From Leptidea sinapis (Eukaryota; Arthropoda; Insecta; Lepidoptera; Pieridae), in the NCBI RefSeq assembly GCF_905404315.1, contig NC_066281.1:13048001-13112000 (forward strand): 64,000 bases of DNA. The letters run 5' to 3'. Positions 39,001 through 42,000 of the stretch are shown here, piece by piece (within the stretch, counting starts at the first letter, position 1; the number at the start of each line of letters is the position of its first letter). A model generated the notes under the pieces. That model saw nothing but the letters and a program-made list of their open reading frames with translations, was not told the origin of the DNA and did not search any database. Made by a program: the position numbers and the translations under genes.

Positions 39001-42000
39001 GAGGGGTACTTTAGAGGGTCTGAGGACTTCAGGGACCCTTGTCGACCGTGAGTGTACCATTTTTTTTTATAGAAAAGGAGGACAAACGAGCGTACGGGTC
39101 ACCTGGTGTTAAGTGATCACCGCCGCCCACATTCGTGTACACGCTTTTTTTGAAGGTACCCATGTCGTATCGTCCCGGAAACACTACACAAGGAAGTCCA
39201 TTCCACAGCTTTGTAGTACGTGCAAGAAAGCTCCTTGAAAACCGCACTGTGGGCGACCGCCGCACATCTAGACGGTGGGGATGATAACCTAACTTGTGGT
39301 GTGTCGTGCGAAGGTTTAATTAAAGCCGTTTTTCTATTTAAAATTTTGAAGACATTCTTCTTAGCGCGTTTGGGTAGAAATTATGAGAGTGAATATTGAC
39401 GATGAGCACTCACAGACACAAATTTCTGTTGAGTAAGAAGATTTAGTTCACCATGGAGTTATTCGAATAAATAACTTTTGTTTTGTTTTGTTTGCAAATA
39501 AGTTTGAACTTTTTATGCTGCGGAATTATATAGTTGATTTGTCTCGATACGTATAGAGGACCAATTTGTCATACAATATATATATCCTTATATATATATA
39601 TAAATCCAGTGTCCTGATGTTTGTTTCCAATGAACCCCTAAACTTCATGGAGTGCAGTTTAGTCCAACTTGAGAGATAGGATAGTTTTTATTTCTATTTG
39701 GGACCCATAATTGTTTTTATTTCCAATATTTATTTTGTATGGACATAATATATTCTATGAGAGAGTTTACTGCCGCATGGTGTGACAGCAGAACTGTAAA
39801 ACAACTTCATTATACTATTTTACGTAATAATCTTTGAAACATTATTGACAAATTCATAAAAAACAGATATTATTTATTATGTACAGAACAACGTCTGCCG
39901 GGTCAGCTAGTTATTTTGTATAACTATAAGTTGTTTGCTACTAGGTGTAATTTAAGCGTAAATTTTAATAATAATATTTTTTTTTAAATTATTTATGTGT
40001 ACACAGTGAGACTGTTAAAGAAGACGACATCCTTATGTGCTTATTTCTATCTTACTGTGTGTATTTTGTGTTAAAGGGTATGTCTGTATTTGTTTCCAAA
40101 TAAAAAGAGTATCGAGACGTTTGTGCCAAATTTGGTCCACGCGAGTGACTCATCATGTTTTGGTTGTGTAGTTGCGAGTGTCACGGACACGGAGACACTT
40201 GCGACCCGGTCACCGGCGAGAAGTGCAACTGCGGCAACAACACAGAGAGCGACGCCTCGTGCCAGACTGCCAGCTCCAGCAAGAACTCTGCCCAGGAGTG
40301 CTGGCGCTACCAGTGCGTCAAGTGCAGGGACCTTTACATGGGCGATCCGCGCAACGGACACCAGTGCTACAAGACCATCAACATCGAGAACAAGATCTGC
40401 TTCGACGGAAAAACTATTGGTGAGCCGCTCATCCAACAATACTAAAATCAAATCATTTCTTTATATGTACACAGTCATTTACAGTCACATATGAAACTCT
40501 CCTGGTAGATTTACGGCCGTTCCTAATATTCAGTCTATCTCTTACTTGAGATAAAAATAGTAAATGGGACGACGTAAACGTCATAGGCTCCTTTGCACAG
40601 GATGCCGGCTAGATTATGGGTACCACAACGGCGCCTATTTCGGCCGTGAAGCAGTATCAATTACCATCAGCTGAACGTCATGCTCGTCTCTTCCCTTATT
40701 TTCATAAAAAAAATGATATTATGAGCCTCGGAGAAACGTTTTTTTGTATATCGATGTGGGAAATTCACGCTGCCGTCTTATGATATCAGCATACAACACC
40801 GGCGTCAATTAGCGGCCTAGCGCTATATTTCACATAGCTCAGTGTCGAGAACTGGAGAAACCCCTCTAAAGCATGATGACAGCAGTACTTATATTTTACC
40901 TCAGGAGGGTACAATAGCTCTGCATGAATCGGAGGATACGTTCCCGAACATTTTTATCCTCAGCTAGCTAACTCAGTTTCCCTTGGTCGAAAATAAGTCG
41001 TGTGGGCCGGATGGCATAGCTCCCATCGTTTTACGAACGTGCGCTCCACAGTTGACGCCGGTGCTAATGCGTTCATTCCGGCACTCATACTCAAAGGCGT
41101 GATCCCGGACTCATGGAAGTCAGCCCTTGTCCATCCGATCCCAAAATAAAGAGACAGGTCGGATCAGGTTTCAATTATTCTTCCCAATACTTCGTACCCA
41201 AATAAAAAAATTAAAACGAATCAGTATATTATGTCGCTAAAAATCAATATGTTTGCAAGTACTTTAATGTTTTGTTGCATCTGTTTATTATAATAGCGAG
41301 CATCCCAAATCCCACGAAGAAGTTTTTGTTAAATAATCTATTCTTTTTCAGATGAATGCAAGATCAAGCCACGACCGTTGTACGCAGGGCAGACAGTATT
41401 CCTGGCCGTGAACCCGCGCTACATGAACGTCGACATCCGAGTGATCGTAGACGTGACCCAGGGCGCCGTGGACCTGTACATGAGCCCCAACGACAGCTCG
41501 TTCGTGGTTTCAGTGAACGCGACTACTGGCGCGCACGCCATCGAGCTAGATCGCAGCTACTACAAACGGGACCCCTTCCGCAAGATGCCCTCCTTCGACG
41601 GCGACGTGGTCTCCTGGCATTACGACAAAGTGGACTATGCCCTCGCCGACTACGCAGCGAACGAACTGGCCACTTACGTGACCGTAGACAGGCGGAACGT
41701 TCTCCTCCGCGTCACAAACCTCCGCAACCGGCTCGTGCTCACCCTCCCGCAGAACATCCACGACCTGACCCACACCAAGTTCTTCATCATCATCCGCGCG
41801 CGGAGCACAGAAGATGGCTCGGCCAGTTTCGGCGTGGCGTTCTTCCGCCAAGATCAACTGCACATCGATCTCTTTGTGTTCTTCTCGGTTTTCTTCTCGT
41901 GTTTCTTTTTATTTCTTGCCGCGTGCGTGGTCGCGTGGAAAGCGAAGCAAGCGGCTGATGTTAGGCGAGCTAGACGGAGACATGTTGTTGAGGTAAGTGT

